DNA of 64,000 nt from Cyclina sinensis (Eukaryota > Mollusca > Bivalvia > Venerida > Veneridae), in the NCBI GenBank assembly GCA_012932295.1, contig JAAONU010000019.1, positions 19,353,908 to 19,417,907 of the forward strand, read 5' to 3'. Below the pieces are notes generated by a model that ran no database searches, was not told the DNA's origin, and was given only the letters and a program-made list of their open reading frames with translations. Below are positions 35,678 through 47,924 of the stretch, in pieces. Numbering within the stretch: the first letter of the stretch is position 1; every line of letters begins with the position of its first letter. Made by a program: the position numbers and the translations under genes.

Positions 35678-37351
35678 ATGCCATTGTGTTATATATTTAC
35701 AAATTTAAAAAGCGAGGATGTGTCAGAATCGCTGGAGATTAATCTACAAGAATGTATTGCTGAAATATTTAATAAACCTGCAGAGGTAATGACTTATTTT
35801 TTATGTTTCCACTCATATAGTTTGTACTTTTGTATATACATGTGTAGCTATGTACAGTAGAAATACGTCAATCAAATTGTCAAAAGAATTAGGGTTATTT
35901 GATAGACGACATGGTTTAACTTCCTACCTCGGTCGACGTCGGTAAAGTGCATATTACACATGCTCGTGTAATAAAATAGTACGTCCTATTTTCAGCCATG
36001 CTCGTTTAAACTGAGACACGAATTTGAACATTAATTTAGTACCTAGACACCGGTAAAATACGTGTATAAATATAATTTATACTATAAAATGACCATATTG
36101 CTAACCCGTGTACTTTTGTCACTTGTCGATGTTGAAAGTATGGAGCGATCGATTGTCGGCTTTGTTAAGCGAAGGTCACGGGTTTGAAATTTATATATTT
36201 ATAATTCTATTTAATTTCTACAGCGTTTTGTGCTAGTGGGTACTTGTAAGAACGTCACAGAACAGTCCCGAATTGGAGCAGTAAATAAAAATGTTAATTA
36301 TATAAATATTATACTCGAACATGCCTATGTAGTCTCAATGTTGTGACTTCAAATTAGCACGATATTCAACTTTTCGAGTACAATTATTTGGACTAGGGTG
36401 CCCTGCTGCACCATACTTGATAAGTAAGCGAATCTATTCTTCAAAATAATCGTTTACTTCTGAGCACTGTTACTTCGTACAAAAATAGGCATGTTTTATG
36501 TTTGCTTGTTTTTTTAGCGAATATCTGTAATGTTGAACACTGGGGTACGCATGAGATTCGCGGGCAAAGATCAGCCTGGCCTCGTGTGCAATATTCATTC
36601 CATAGGAGTTTTCAACGAGAAAAATAATCCAGACTATTTCCCCAGACTGTTTGAGGTTTTGACTGCAGCAACTAAACTTCCAGCAAGCAGGTGAGTGAAA
36701 CATATTTAACTAATAAAAACAACTTTTTAAGATGTTAAAAAAACTGTATGACCGTCAATAGCCGGCATTACCATTCTTTGGGTTCTAAATAGCCGGTTTG
36801 TGAGCCGCCAGCTAGTTAAAGAATGGTTACCGATTGCCTGTCCGCCTGGCGCCTGGCACATAGGATAAGGAATTGGGTAGTAAATGTGTACACTAATAGA
36901 GGTGTCTCACAAGCCCGGGAGGCTGGCCCTTTCAGTAGAGGGGTGACACTATAATAAACAAGCACTTTACTTTACTTTAATTTACTATTCTTTGGGTTCT
37001 AGATAGCAGTTTCGAAAACGCGCTATCAAGAGACGTTTTTTTACTGTTCCTTCAATTTTTCTACATCTCTGGATTATTCTACATTGTTGGATGACTGCCT
37101 GAAGAGGATAAAAAATGTCTAATAATTAGATTTTGTTTTTATGATTTGAAGCCGTGCCCCCTAGTAAATATAAGTTAGGCGCCTTGCTACGGTTCTTTTA
37201 AGTTAAAGCCTTAGACACATGAAAAAAAATCTTAAGAGATTGTAGCATTGTTTAAACATGTTGTTTTTTCTTTGATTTCAGCATCACCATAGAATTCACA
37301 GATCTCGCCGCTTATAACGCTATGAACGGAGCAGCACTATCACCAAAATAG
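35678..37351 (+). CDS. MIF/D-dopachrome tautomerase-like protein, 3 exons, 116 aa
   Basis: Exons are 35678-35785, 36518-36690 and 37282-37351, with GT-AG borders and in-frame joins (phases 0 and 2). The total is 351 bp including TAG, matching the 115-118 aa family length. Pro2 (MPLCYIFTN), which becomes the catalytic N-terminal proline, is present. So are Lys33 (FNKPAE) and the active-site strand CNIHSIG. The three-exon structure also matches vertebrate MIF/DDT. Family members are trimeric tautomerases and secreted immune cytokines without a signal peptide; none is seen here. The C-terminus (FTDLAAYNAMNGAALSPK) lacks the usual WN..TF ending of MIF. AATAAA lies at 37377-37382 and 37472-37477. 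Intron 2 carries a SINE body. Confidence 0.92.
36785..36985 (+). mobile_element. SINE body in MIF-like intron 2
   Basis: Contains 'gtgagccgccagctagttaa', 'ttgcctgtccgcctggcgcc', 'ggataaggaattgggtagta' and 'aacaagcactttactttac'. Shared with 47925-48085 and with the full copy at 60230-60475. Confidence 0.75.
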
Positions 37352-38105
37352 ATGGAAAAAAATGAAAAACAGTAAAAATAAAAACATTCGACAATTTTCA
37401 TTTTCTGTAATGTTTCTTCTTACTGCAATATATCGTACACTTTGTGCAAGCAAAAGCTTCGCTTTACTGTGAATAAAAAAAAACTATTGCAAATGTACGT
37501 TCGTGAATGTGAATAACTTGTATATTTTGATATTAAAGAGGCTGTACTCCAGATTTGACATAAAAAAATTTTTTTTTCATAAATTATATATTTAGATGCC
37601 GTGAGATTATAACAACATAATATTTTACTTCAAAACTGATTATAAAAGTCAAAATAGAATAAAAAATATATTTTCGCTACAGCCTGATTTGAACTCTGGA
37701 CCCTCATGTTAACAAAATATTTCCAACGCTTTTACTGTCACCACCATCGCCGCATTTGATATTACAGATATTTACTTTAAACCTTATACGATATAGTTAT
37801 ACCGTCGCGTTACGGTATAGCTCTTTGAAAGGGAAAAAAATCAATTTATAATGTAATTATTTGACTTATTTTTTGTCAGAAAGTTATTTTTTAAGCATTA
37901 GTCATAAATATTACAAGAAATTTATAATACAAGAAAACTTTCTTTTTTTTGTCATCTGGAGCACAGCCCCTTTAAACATATCGTGTGAAATTGAATGTAG
38001 GAGATAATGTGTATAATTGCTTGTAAAATGTGATTTGTGTACGAGAAATTGATTTTAATTATATTAAAGATTTTATGTATATCTGATTGCATGAGATAAA
38101 TGTTA
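37352..38105. other. MIF-like 3' UTR and following AT-rich sequence
   Basis: Contains the two polyadenylation signals and a block near 37540-37980 beginning AAAGAGGCTGTACTCCAG and ending GGAGCACAGCCCCTTTAAAC. That block is an imperfect inverted repeat with 'aggctgtactccaga' and 'tctggagcacagccc' at its ends, so it is probably a MITE of about 430 bp. Confidence 0.5.
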
Positions 38106-38107
38106 TT

Positions 38108-38945
38108 ATGTCGCCTACTACAAAGTAGCCGCGACATATAGGGATCACTTCTCCGTCGTCTGTCTGTCCGTCTGTCCGTCCGTCACAAAATTTGTCCGGA
38201 CTACTTCTCAGAAACTACCGGTGCGATTTCATCCAAACTTTACAAGAATGATCAGTACCAAGTTTTGTTGTGCGTATCGTCGGCTTTATCCAACCCAATG
38301 ATTTTTGTTAGAGTTATGGCCTTTTAATGATTTTTATATTTAAAGTTTGTCCGGACTACTTCTGTTATACTAGTAACGCAATTTGAATGAAATATTACAG
38401 GGTTGATCAGAACCTCAAGTACTTACTTGCGCATATCTAACGGATTTTTCGGTTGAATGATTTTTAACTGAGTTATGGCCCTTGAATGAAAAAGGCGTTA
38501 TGTCCAAATAATGATTTTGTGTGGCAGGCTTCACAGTAGCTGCGACATGCTACAAAGTAGCCGTGACATATAGGAATGACTTCTCATTCGTCTGTCTGTC
38601 TGTCCTTCCGTCCGTCCATCTGTCCGTCCATCACAAAACTTGTCCGGACGACTCCTCAGAAACTACTGGTGCAATTTCCTCCAGACTTTACAAGAATGAT
38701 CAGTACCAAGTCTAGTTGTGCATATCATCGACATTTTCCAGTTCAATGATTTTGTCAGAGTATGGCCCTTTAATGATTTTCATTTTTAAAGTTTGACCGG
38801 ACTACTTCTCTTATACTACTAAAACTATTTGAATGAAATGTTACAGGATTGATTGGTACCTCAAGTACTTGCGCATGTCTAACGGGTTTTTCAATTGAAT
38901 GATTTTTGGCTGAGTTATCGCCCTTGAATAAAAAAATGCATTTTA
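38108..38945 (+). repeat. Tandem pair of a dispersed repeat of about 410 bp
   Basis: Two copies start 'tacaaagtagccgcgacata' (38119) and 'tacaaagtagccgtgacata' (38551). Each contains CTGTCTGTCCGTCC, 'ttgtccggactacttctcag' and 'tacaagaatgatcagtacca'. The ORFs in the second copy are not coding. Confidence 0.8.
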
Positions 38946-40265
38946 GCCTACTAACTGTCCAATCACCTCTCAATACTATTGTTTAATTGTCTATCATTAG
39001 GCAACACGTGTTCACTGATCGCCCTTGTTGAGCTTAAAAACATTATTTTTGTAATTTGTGGGTTGATGGAAATATTGTTTTTTTTTTAAATATTACAAAG
39101 CAATAAAATTTGATAACAATTATTGCTGTTCTAACCAAAACCTTAAACAGAATACATGTATGTATTGAGTGCACATTAGGATAAGTACATCCAATGTCTG
39201 TGCATAAAAGTTTTATAAATCTTTCTCTACTTACATGTTTAAGATATCCCCACCACTTTCAAAGATACAGGAAAGTTTAACAAAACGTCGTATGTACTTA
39301 ATCTCTTGATAATATTAGTATAAAATGTGCTAAACACAACTGCAAAACTACCGAAGAGATTTATTTATTTTTTCATTTAATGACCGAGAACGTTAGGTGA
39401 ACATGCAATTTGCAAGAACCGTAACTGTCTTAACCAAATGTTAATTACCTCCCTTTGTTGTTTTATAATACTTGCAAGATAACTAAATAAATTCTAAATT
39501 TTGTTCATGATTCACACACTGATAAGAGTACACAAAGTGGAAGTTCAGTGTGCAAGAACCATAACTGTGTTATGCTTCTACTTTGAATACTTTCCCTTGA
39601 TTATGTTTTATAATGCTTGTCCGGAGCAAAGTTCTAAAACTTAAAGTTGACCAGTTAATATTTCATACAATGATGGATGATTTTGAGAGGAAGTGCTCTA
39701 TATAAAAACCATAACCAACATAGTTACCTTTTTCTGTTGTCAACAGCTTTGATCCATAAATGATAAAGGGAATTTGTTGAATATCCATGCAGTTATAGAG
39801 GCATAGAAGAGCGACGACTATATTTGAATTTGGTTATGTAATTGCAAAGTATCATTCATTAAAAAAAGTCTGGTGTCGAGAAATCGACTTTCTACTGGGT
39901 GGCAAAACGGCTTGTGGGTAGGGTATAACATAAGGGTAGCTAAACATACCCTGAAATCTATAGATACAGCCTCCGATAAACGCGACAAGAATCAGCGAGT
40001 GGTAAATGCGTTGGTTTAGCACACTACTTATGATTAAGGCAGCATGAGTACAAATTACACTCACAAATGGCCTATTTAAATGCACTCACAGATTTCTAGT
40101 TTTAAAATATTCTGTATGTGTAAAATTATATATATCCAACCCGTTCACATCTTCAGAATCTTCTGCGCCGACCTGATGCTTTGCATCAATGTTTTTGTTT
40201 GTTAAACTGGAAACACGTAGGTCAAATACATATACAACAGTGAACTGAGCGAATAAAGATAATCT
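38946..40265. other. Non-coding sequence with an old duplicated segment
   Basis: 39180-39390 resembles 41455-41610 and 52345-52560: 'tgtctgtgca', 'aagatatcccc', 'caaaacgt' then a TTATTTAT/TCATTT block. No gene recognised. Confidence 0.5.
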
Positions 40266-40447
40266 GTAAAAGAAAATGATGATATTGCTAACCCGTGCGC
40301 ATGTATCACTTGTCGGTACTGAAAGTTTATGCTTGAGGCACGGTAGTGACAGATTTGATTTTCGGACTTCTTAGCCAAGGTCATGATCTAGATTGTACAT
40401 AATTAATACAGCTTTTTCAACTTCATGTGTTTGGGTTTTTTTTTCAG

Positions 40448-40895
40448 AAAATATCTGTAATGTTGAACACCGAAGTACGCATGAGATTTTTGGGCAAAAT
40501 TCAGCCTGAACTTTTCCATAGACTGTTTCAGGTTTTGACAGCTGTTTCAGGTTTTGACTGCTTTTCCATAGACTGCTTCAGGTTTTGACTGCTTTTCCAT
40601 AGACTGTTTCATGTTTTGACTGCTGTTTCAGGTTTTGACTGCTTTTCCATAGACTGTTTTAGGTTTTGACTGCTGTTTCAGGTTTTGACTGCTTTTCCAT
40701 AGACTGCTTCAGGTTTTGACTGCTTTTCCTTAGACTGTTTCAGGTCTTGACTGCTTTTCCATAGACTGTTCCAGGTTTTGACTACTGCTTTTCAATAGAC
40801 TGTTTCAGGTTTTGACTGCTGTTCCAGGTTTTGACTGCTTTTCCATAGACTGTTTCAGGTTTTGACTGCAGCAACTAAGCTTCCAGCTGGCATTC
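40448..40895 (+). pseudogene. MIF-like exon 2 pseudogene with internal minisatellite
   Basis: After TTTTTTTTCAG the sequence AAAATATCTGTAATGTTGAA encodes KISVMLNTEVRMRF, matching exon 2 of the intact gene (RISVMLNTGVRMRF). Around 40500 the family block is lost and replaced by repeated copies of the exon's own later part (CATAGACTGTTTCAGGTTTT, GACTGC). After the array the exon resumes as TGACTGCAGCAACTAAGCTT then CCAGC. Flanking intron sequence is also duplicated (40270-41110 against 36080-37140). No exon 1 or exon 3 was seen, so this is a dead partial duplicate. Confidence 0.85.
40500..40865 (+). repeat. 31-bp and 19-bp minisatellite derived from a MIF exon
   Basis: Units of TTTTCCATAGACTGTTTCAG plus GTTTTGACTGC (31 bp) alternate with shortened TGTTTCAGGTTTTGACTGC (19 bp). 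The origin is visible in the intact exon, TTTCCCCAGACTGTTTGAGG then TTTTGACTGC. Confidence 0.9.
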
Positions 40896-41279
40896 AACTA
40901 ATAAGAAACAAACATTTTAAGATTGTCAGTAACTTAAATGGTGACAGTCAATGACCGAGCATTACCATTCTTTGTGTTTGATATAGGAGTTTTTTTTAAA
41001 TCATCGAAAAAGCACTACCAAAAGACATTTTTCTTATGTAATCTTTCCGTCGCCAATTGTCAGTTTATTGCTCCAGATCTCTACATCCTACCTGTTTGAT
41101 GTCTACCTGTACCCGCACCAGAAGGAATGAAAAAAAAAGATAATTAAATTTGATTTTTAATCTAAATTAATTTATTGACTCATTTTTTGTTACAAAACAC
41201 ATCATAATATAAAATTTAACACAATTTTATCGCCGTTCGTGAGGAGGTTCATACTTTGTTTATATTGTTCATCTTGACT

Positions 41280-41385
41280 TTGTCTAACTGGTCTAAGTGG
41301 CTCACTGGTTTAGTGTGCTGCCCTTAATTTTACTGACAAGAAAGGCATGAGTTCAAATCCTGCTGAAATCAATTTTTATCAGTTT
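41280..41385 (+). mobile_element. tRNA-like SINE head
   Basis: AAGTGGCTCACTGGTTTAGT (A box) and ATGAGTTCAAATCCTGC (B box), followed by an A/T-rich stretch. Confidence 0.5.
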
Positions 41386-41839
41386 TCTTTGATTTTAAAG
41401 AAAACAAATAAATTCAGTCGCTTCAAAACTTTAATCAGAATAAGTAGTGAGAATAAAATTTTTGATCAGTGCATCCCGTGTCTGTGCACATAACTTGTAT
41501 AAATTTTGTTTAAGATATCCCCCCTTAAACAGATGCAGGTACGTTTCACAAAACGTTTAATGTTCATAATAGCTAGCTTATTGGCTCATTTGCTGTAAAA
41601 TGAAAAAAATAATTGATAGTTGAAAGAAGAAAATACGTTCAACAATTTCTCCGTCAGGCATTCGGGCACTCAGAATCCACTCAAAATGGTAAAACATCAA
41701 TGTTTTCAGTTTGTTTGTTGTACTTCGATTTTTAACTGACACCTTTACATCGTGTAGTAAAACTAGAAGATGCATGTTCATGTGAAGACTTGTGTCGCCT
41801 TTGGATACTTTGTTAGAATAACTAAAAAGGTAAACAAGA

Positions 41840-42335
41840 GCCTGCTGGGAAAGACAGCATGCTAGTCCAAGTACAAAAAGGGGCATAACTCCACAAAATG
41901 TGACCTTGAGTTAAAGATTTTTGCATCATCATCAGTAATAAAATTTGAAAGTTTGAAGAAGAAATAGCAAAGTTATAGCAAACGTTAAGTTTTCCTGACT
42001 GACGGACAGACGGACAAATCCCTATGTCGTAAGCGATACAATTGTAAGCATTACAACTGAAAAAGTTGATGAAGAAATATTAAGAAATGGCATAGTTATA
42101 GCCAATATTAAGTTTTCGTGACAAAATCCAAGTACAAAAAGGGGCATAACTCTGTCACATGTGACCTTGACCTGAAGATTTAGGCATCGTCACGACCCTT
42201 TTGTTGTAAGCAATATAATTTGAAAGTTTGATGAGGAAATGTTAAGAAATGGCAAGGTTATTGCCAACGTTAAGTTTTCGTGACGGACGGACGGACAAAG
42301 CGATCCCTATGTATCGCTGTTTCTTCGAAAGGGCG
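41840..42335 (-). repeat. Dispersed repeat (AAAAAGGGGCATAACTC type)
   Basis: Two related units share 'aagtacaaaaaggggcataa', 'tgtgaccttga', 'agtttgatgaggaaat' and end in GACGGACGGACAAA. It is an insertion relative to the second copy of the segmental duplication. Confidence 0.7.
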
Positions 42336-44445
42336 ACACAAAAAAGGAATACTCTTAAAATAGCACTTTCTCCTTTTTACTTGGGCCTACATTCTAGTAT
42401 TAATTTTTATTGTTTACAACAGAAAGAGTTTATGCCAAACTTGAGTTAGGAGGCCGGATATCTGTTTTATTCTCCAATTAGGCCGGTTATCCTATGTGGC
42501 AACCTTAAACTAATTCCAACAGAAACTTCGGGCTGAAGAGTTGTTCGGATGCAAAGTATTACGCCACACTTTGTACTCTACTCCCGCACTCCCGAGTTCA
42601 TATTGTATAAACCAGAAAAAAAGAAACATATTTTATTATTTCCTTACTACTAGTAATTAAGCACTTCATCTTCCTATCTCTACATTTAGAACGATTGCTA
42701 TGTTACCTCTAAATGTTTTTTTGATTTCATCAAATACAAGAAAATGAAGCACTTGTTGTCCCATGTGCAATAGGACAATACATCTCCGTGTAAACACAAA
42801 ATGTAAAGTACCGGTGTGCATATTCCTGACTGATTCACGTTTATGTCTTTATTAACTTACCTTTGCACATGGTGTTTTTGAGCTTATCTGATTGTCTTTG
42901 TTGCCTTGCGTCGTCAACATTTTAGATTGAAACAACATAGCCCCCTATACCATTTATTAGAAACTGTTCATATTTAGCAAACATTTACCTTGCGAGTTGT
43001 TTCTAAAATAATTGTATGTGATGCATAACTCTCGTCCGTATGTCAACTAGAAGGAAAAGCCTTGAACATTTTCACAGTTTACATAGAACTGTGAGGCAAA
43101 ACGTTTTTTTTTTTAAATGTTCTTGTCAGATACCACATGGTCTAAAACTTTCAGACCTGTAAATTAGCATATGATAGTGGACCTTTTTAACGACTGCAAA
43201 CGTTTATGTATAAAATGAAAACGGAGAACAGGACAAGATGAAGTGTTACATATATTCAAAACCTTGTCTTTTATTGGTCTGTTATAGGTGGAGGTAAGAA
43301 AACAGCCTAGTCTTCTCAAGAACGTCCTAGTTTTGTGGTTCATAATTATATCTATTTTTAAAGCAGAGTTTATTGTTCGAAACTACCATCAAATTTTCTT
43401 TCTTTCTTTCTTTTTTCTACCTTCTATTTTCCTTCCTTCTGTCTTTTTTCAATAAAATGTGTTTGAAATAAAACTATAGACTAAAATGGTACACTGAAAT
43501 AGTAAAACCGGTATTAATGATACCACACCAAATGCTTATCAGGTTTTAGAGCTAATGTGACAAAAAAGTGCATGCTCTTTTTCCTGATTGTAACGTAACA
43601 AACTCTATGTTGAGAAGATTCAAATATCCCCGTCTACAAAAGTAGACAAAAGGCCCGTTGCTAACTCGTACCATGTATAGGCGCTTAATTATTTTCATAT
43701 CTGTTAATGGTATATTTGGTTAACGAGCAAAAATCTGTATTTGTTTTCGCAACACTGTCGCGGCATTTCTAAAATGTCAATTAATGATGAAGCGTTTGCT
43801 TTTTCTGGACAAAAGAAAACGAGGTCTAATATTCACCAGTTCACAGTTTCCTTTATTCGTATAGATAAAAGCAATACCTTAATTAAACACTTATCCTCCT
43901 AACTGGCACTGATTTCTATATGATTGAATCGCGGAGATGGCGTGTCTGTTTTTGATACTGTGAAGGTGTGGCTTATTAAGGGATGCTGTCTAACAGTTAA
44001 GATGAAGATGCTGTATTCGGTTTTGTTTCGAACAATGATATTCAATGTACATTTCTCACGTTATCTTTTGTATTATTCTTTGTTAATCATCGCTCTACGT
44101 CATGCTGTGTGGGAAAAGCACATACAAAGGATAAAAAAAATTCTGACAAAACATTTAGTGTCAGAATTTTACAAATCAAACGTAAATTTGTTCCTTTTTT
44201 GTGGAGTATATTCGTTCGAAAGGCAGTGAGAAATTAACACATTTGAGTAGTGAGAACACTTACTAGTTAACATTGAGTGACGTTTATATAAGATGCTGAT
44301 TAGCCTGTTTAGGCCATTAAAGATTAAACTCATGTAATTAGACAGTCAAATCATTAAAAATTATCCGTCAAAATATGAAAAAACTAAACAAACAAACAAA
44401 CAAAATGCCGTATTTATTCATTGATTTTTTTTCTCCCCCGCGCCC

Positions 44446-44515
44446 CCTGCCCCCCCCCCCCCCCTCGATTTGACTAAGAGACAAGTCAGACAAGTCCCTT
44501 CCCCCCCCCCCCCCT
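44446..44515. repeat. Two poly-C tracts
   Basis: C-runs at about 44452-44464 and 44502-44514 flank GATTTGACTAAGAGACAAGT. Unit B of the duplication lacks them. Confidence 0.9.
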
Positions 44516-45040
44516 CCCTACGACTGTACTTGTTTGACTTACAGACAAGTATGTGCGAAAACCTAAACTTATCCTGTTGGTCCTCATAAACTGGGTCATT
44601 TACGTAACAATATCGCTAGAAAATCAAAAATGCCAGATATTTTTGCAATAAAGACGACCTTTCAGTTGGCTTTGTGAAGACGCTGAATTTGTAAACCGAA
44701 TTTTCTTTGTTGGTTTAATGAAAGCTTTTTATACCTTGAATCATGTAATAAATATTATCCAACAGTTTCATCGGATAACGCTTATCTTCTGCGCGACACT
44801 CTTGGAATAGGAAACCAAGTTTGATTATTTTCCTTGTCAAAACATTTCTTCAGTACATTTTCGAAAATCATTATTAAAATTGTATTTTAACATTAAATAT
44901 TGTCCAATCTTTCACGTAGAAAAATAACTTATTATTTGACCATGCAATTTCATCGAGAACGCAGAACTATCTGTTAACAATAACAGAGCCTAAAACTCTT
45001 AATAGAGCCTCTGCGACTGTTGTTTGCAAAACTAAATGTG

Positions 45041-45063
45041 ATTGGTCAATGTATTGTATAAAA
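45041..45063 (+). promoter_or_regulatory. GPCR-1 core promoter: inverted CCAAT and TATA box
   Basis: ATTGGTCAAT at 45041-45050 and TATAAAA at 45057-45063, about 270 bp before the ATG. Both are conserved in position in the paralogue (56519-56541), which supports function. Confidence 0.55.
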
Positions 45064-45325
45064 TTAGTTCGGCTTATATCATTGCGCGTAAATCAATTCC
45101 ACTGACCAGTCTGCATTGGGTTCTTTGATAATCATTCCTCGTGCTTCTTTGCTATACGGAATAGTGTGATTAACTTTTTTATACCCGAAAGGACTTTCAA
45201 GAAAATTAAACTAAAGTGGAGTGATTTGAAAATTAGCTAAAGTTTCACTTTTTGCAAGGATTGTAACCAGACATTTTGATGATATTTTTTTAGATCTGCA
45301 AGAACTTTTTTCGTAATTATCAGAT

Positions 45326-46531
45326 ATGGATGAAGATCTCGACAAAACGGAGTATTATTTCTTAGATGATTTTGACTTTTCAGACTTGGAAGTACAAAAT
45401 AAAGTAGAAATTTATCTAAGGATTGTATCTGTTTTTTTAGCAGGCATCTCAATTGTTCTGAACTTATTTATTATCATAACGATCGTGAATCTTAAACTGA
45501 AGACTCATCTGAAGCTAGTGCTAAGTCTGGCATTTTCTGATTTCTTGCTCGCATCTTTTCTGTTCTTATCAAAATTTATAAGATTTCCCTCACCATGGAT
45601 ATCATTTTTGGATACCGAGAGTATATTTACTGTCGAAACAACCTTAAATGCAACAGGAACACCACCTGGAATGCTTTTCATTACCAGCGAGCTTAACCCA
45701 CTGCTACCAATCCAAGAATTAGTTGAAAAGTTCCTATTGTCACAAACTGATGGTCAACGCAACGCGTCGTTAATAGCTGATGTTGTGGGACCTTCCATCG
45801 AAGACAATCAGTTTGATCAGAGCTTTATCAATGGGCTGCAGCTAAACTCGACAAGTAGAACAGAGAATATAATGTTTGACAATTTATTTGAAGGTGGCAC
45901 ATATACCACTTTTCTAGCTTGCGCATTTCTGGTTCCCAATATAACCAGTTTATTAACTATGCTGTTCATCACACTATGTTTGCTTACAACGGTTCTTAAA
46001 CCGCTTCATCACCATGTCATATTGTCTAAACGACGCGGTACAGTCTTGGTACTGTGTATCTGGAGTATACCATTGGTGCCAGCAACAGCATTGTTTGTCA
46101 CAGCCATGGATAAAGGTTTCTTTGAAACATCAATACTTGTATTTAAAGCTCACGAAATCATCTGGTACGGTGGAATAGTCTGTTTTGTAGTAATATGTGT
46201 AAGTTACGCTGTCATTTTTGTAAGCATACAAAGACAAATGGTGAAGACGCCATCAAGGGCAGTAACTCATCGAAAAGCTGCGATTACTGCCCTAACAGTT
46301 ATTGCAACATTTGCAATCTTTAATCTACCCATTTTGTGGAGTTCTATTGCTACTCCTTTTCGAATTGAACTTGTACAATTACCCATCAGATTAGAGACCA
46401 CACTGGGACTTTTCGCTGTCTTGAACACACTGATTGACCCGATTATATATGCTTTAAGGTTAAATGAAGTTGCTAATGGTTATAGGAGAATAAAGCTCAA
46501 ACTACGATCTTGCATGTCGTGTACAATGTAG
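45326..46531 (+). CDS. Class A orphan GPCR-1, single exon, 401 aa
   Basis: Seven hydrophobic segments at roughly residues 33-55, 64-86, 193-222, 238-259, 278-300, 317-340 and 358-377. Class A marks: LAFSD in TM2 (Asp72), FNLP in TM6 and DPIIY at 371-375 in TM7 (the NPxxY position), then a short basic tail ending CMSCTM. DRY is absent (VLKPLHHH in its place). The first extracellular loop is about 105 residues long, with NAT, NAS and NST glycosylation sites. The second loop has no cysteine, so the usual TM3 disulphide is missing. DPIIYAL and the missing disulphide recall the melanocortin/adenosine cluster, but the ligand is unknown. Conserved TATA and CCAAT lie upstream, and AATAAA is at 46702-46707. 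Start chosen at the first ATG, which gives an acidic extracellular N-terminus. Confidence 0.85.
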   Translation: MDEDLDKTEYYFLDDFDFSDLEVQNKVEIYLRIVSVFLAGISIVLNLFIIITIVNLKLKTHLKLVLSLAFSDFLLASFLFLSKFIRFPSPWISFLDTESIFTVETTLNATGTPPGMLFITSELNPLLPIQELVEKFLLSQTDGQRNASLIADVVGPSIEDNQFDQSFINGLQLNSTSRTENIMFDNLFEGGTYTTFLACAFLVPNITSLLTMLFITLCLLTTVLKPLHHHVILSKRRGTVLVLCIWSIPLVPATALFVTAMDKGFFETSILVFKAHEIIWYGGIVCFVVICVSYAVIFVSIQRQMVKTPSRAVTHRKAAITALTVIATFAIFNLPILWSSIATPFRIELVQLPIRLETTLGLFAVLNTLIDPIIYALRLNEVANGYRRIKLKLRSCMSCTM

Positions 46532-46709
46532 GAACGACTGTAAAATTCCCAGGTGTCTCGTTTATTTCATTCTAAATTTCATTTCAGAGCATATTGTATG
46601 ATGACCTGTAACAGTCAAGAATAGTTTTATTGTTTGACGAATACTGATTTATAATGAAAGCAGACAAATGGCCTCTTACTACACTGTTGTCCCATTTCAG
46701 AAATAAATC

Positions 46710-47920
46710 ATATGTACTTTCATTTGTTTTTGTTATCAGGCTAATGCCTACGTGTTGCAAAGAGCCAAGCTGGTAAGCCTTTTTGCTTCCCTTGTTTCAC
46801 AGCTTAACATAAATGTTTTCTTATTCTGAAATTCTGATACTTTAAATATTGTTAATTGCAGTTAAGCTGTTTATAAAATAAACACAGACGATGAAATATT
46901 TTCTTTATGTTATTTTAATATATTTCCGCACTGTCGATTCCGCTCGATGACTCTCCCTAGGATCAAACAAGTATTTGCGCTGAACGTTTGAAGCGCCGCT
47001 TGTCTCTTGAGACTCTCACTACTAAAAGTAGTCAGCCCAAACATTTAGAGTCTACATGCCCTGATGATCCAAGTGGAACTGGTTGGCAAAGTTTCATATG
47101 ATGATTTTATTTTATTATGCGTTAGTTGACCGGCGCTTTTTTGGTTTCTCTCCAATAATGCATTACAAAGATCTGCTGTTTTCATACCTTTTTGAATATA
47201 ACGTCCATTATAAGATGCTCAAAGACATACGAGAATTAAAGTAATACTTTATTCTGTCATTAACGCAAATAAAATGAATGTTATGAAACTCCTGCAAATT
47301 CCAAATATGGCTGTCTCCAAGTATCAATTTCATTTTCAAAATGTTTTAGCTTTAGGTCCATTATTTCAGCAATCGACGTAAAGCAGCTGGAGAGAGTAGC
47401 GCGTGCATTGTAATACTTAGAATTAAATGATCTGTAGCCACGACACCTATAATGTTCCTTCAAGCGGTAGGTTCTGGGCATGTAGCAAACACCATGTTTC
47501 CCTTTTGAATAATCAACTTAATATCCAACATTATTTATCTTGAATCCTTGTCCTATATAACAAGGGCAAGTCGGAAAGTCATTTACCATGCTTCAACTGA
47601 CTAGCGTTCCACCAAACGGAATCATCAGGTCAAACACGCGACATGACTTGAACCTCCTAATTAACTATTAGATAACAGCTGTGCATTCCTAATCAAGGTT
47701 TTTAAAAGTTGGTTATCCTGCACTTTTCTGTACTCTTCTTTAGTTAATGATAACAGTGAAGTACATAATTGCACACAACAAAAACCTGAACAATCACTAT
47801 CAAAGATGTTTATCAGGTTCTACAGTCTCATTTACTATTACTATTACTAACAGTGTTTGAGCCTATGCGGCACAAACTATGGATATAATTCAAAATCCCT
47901 GCGGATTCTTCCTGACTTTA
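46710..47920. other. Intergenic sequence after GPCR-1
   Basis: No convincing gene. A minus-strand open frame of 66 codons at 47281-47481 has no recognisable family or splice context. Confidence 0.4.
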
Positions 47921-47924
47921 CCAT

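Larger units (their letters stand above)
41510..46560 (+). repeat. Segmental duplication unit A (contains GPCR-1)
   Basis: Collinear with 52345-58040. Matched blocks include 41521-41650/52355-52620, 42360-42430/52930-53010, 43460-43580/54335-54440, 44130-44420/55000-55290, 44570-44900/55290-55580 and 44980-46560/56430-58040. Between the duplicated blocks and the gene I see no other coding sequence; the open frame at 43924-44229 is not preserved in the other copy. Confidence 0.85.

Noticed and set aside
47281..47481. 66-codon minus-strand ORF (RATLSSCFTSIAEIMDLKLK)
   Set aside because: No recognised domain and no matching exon nearby.
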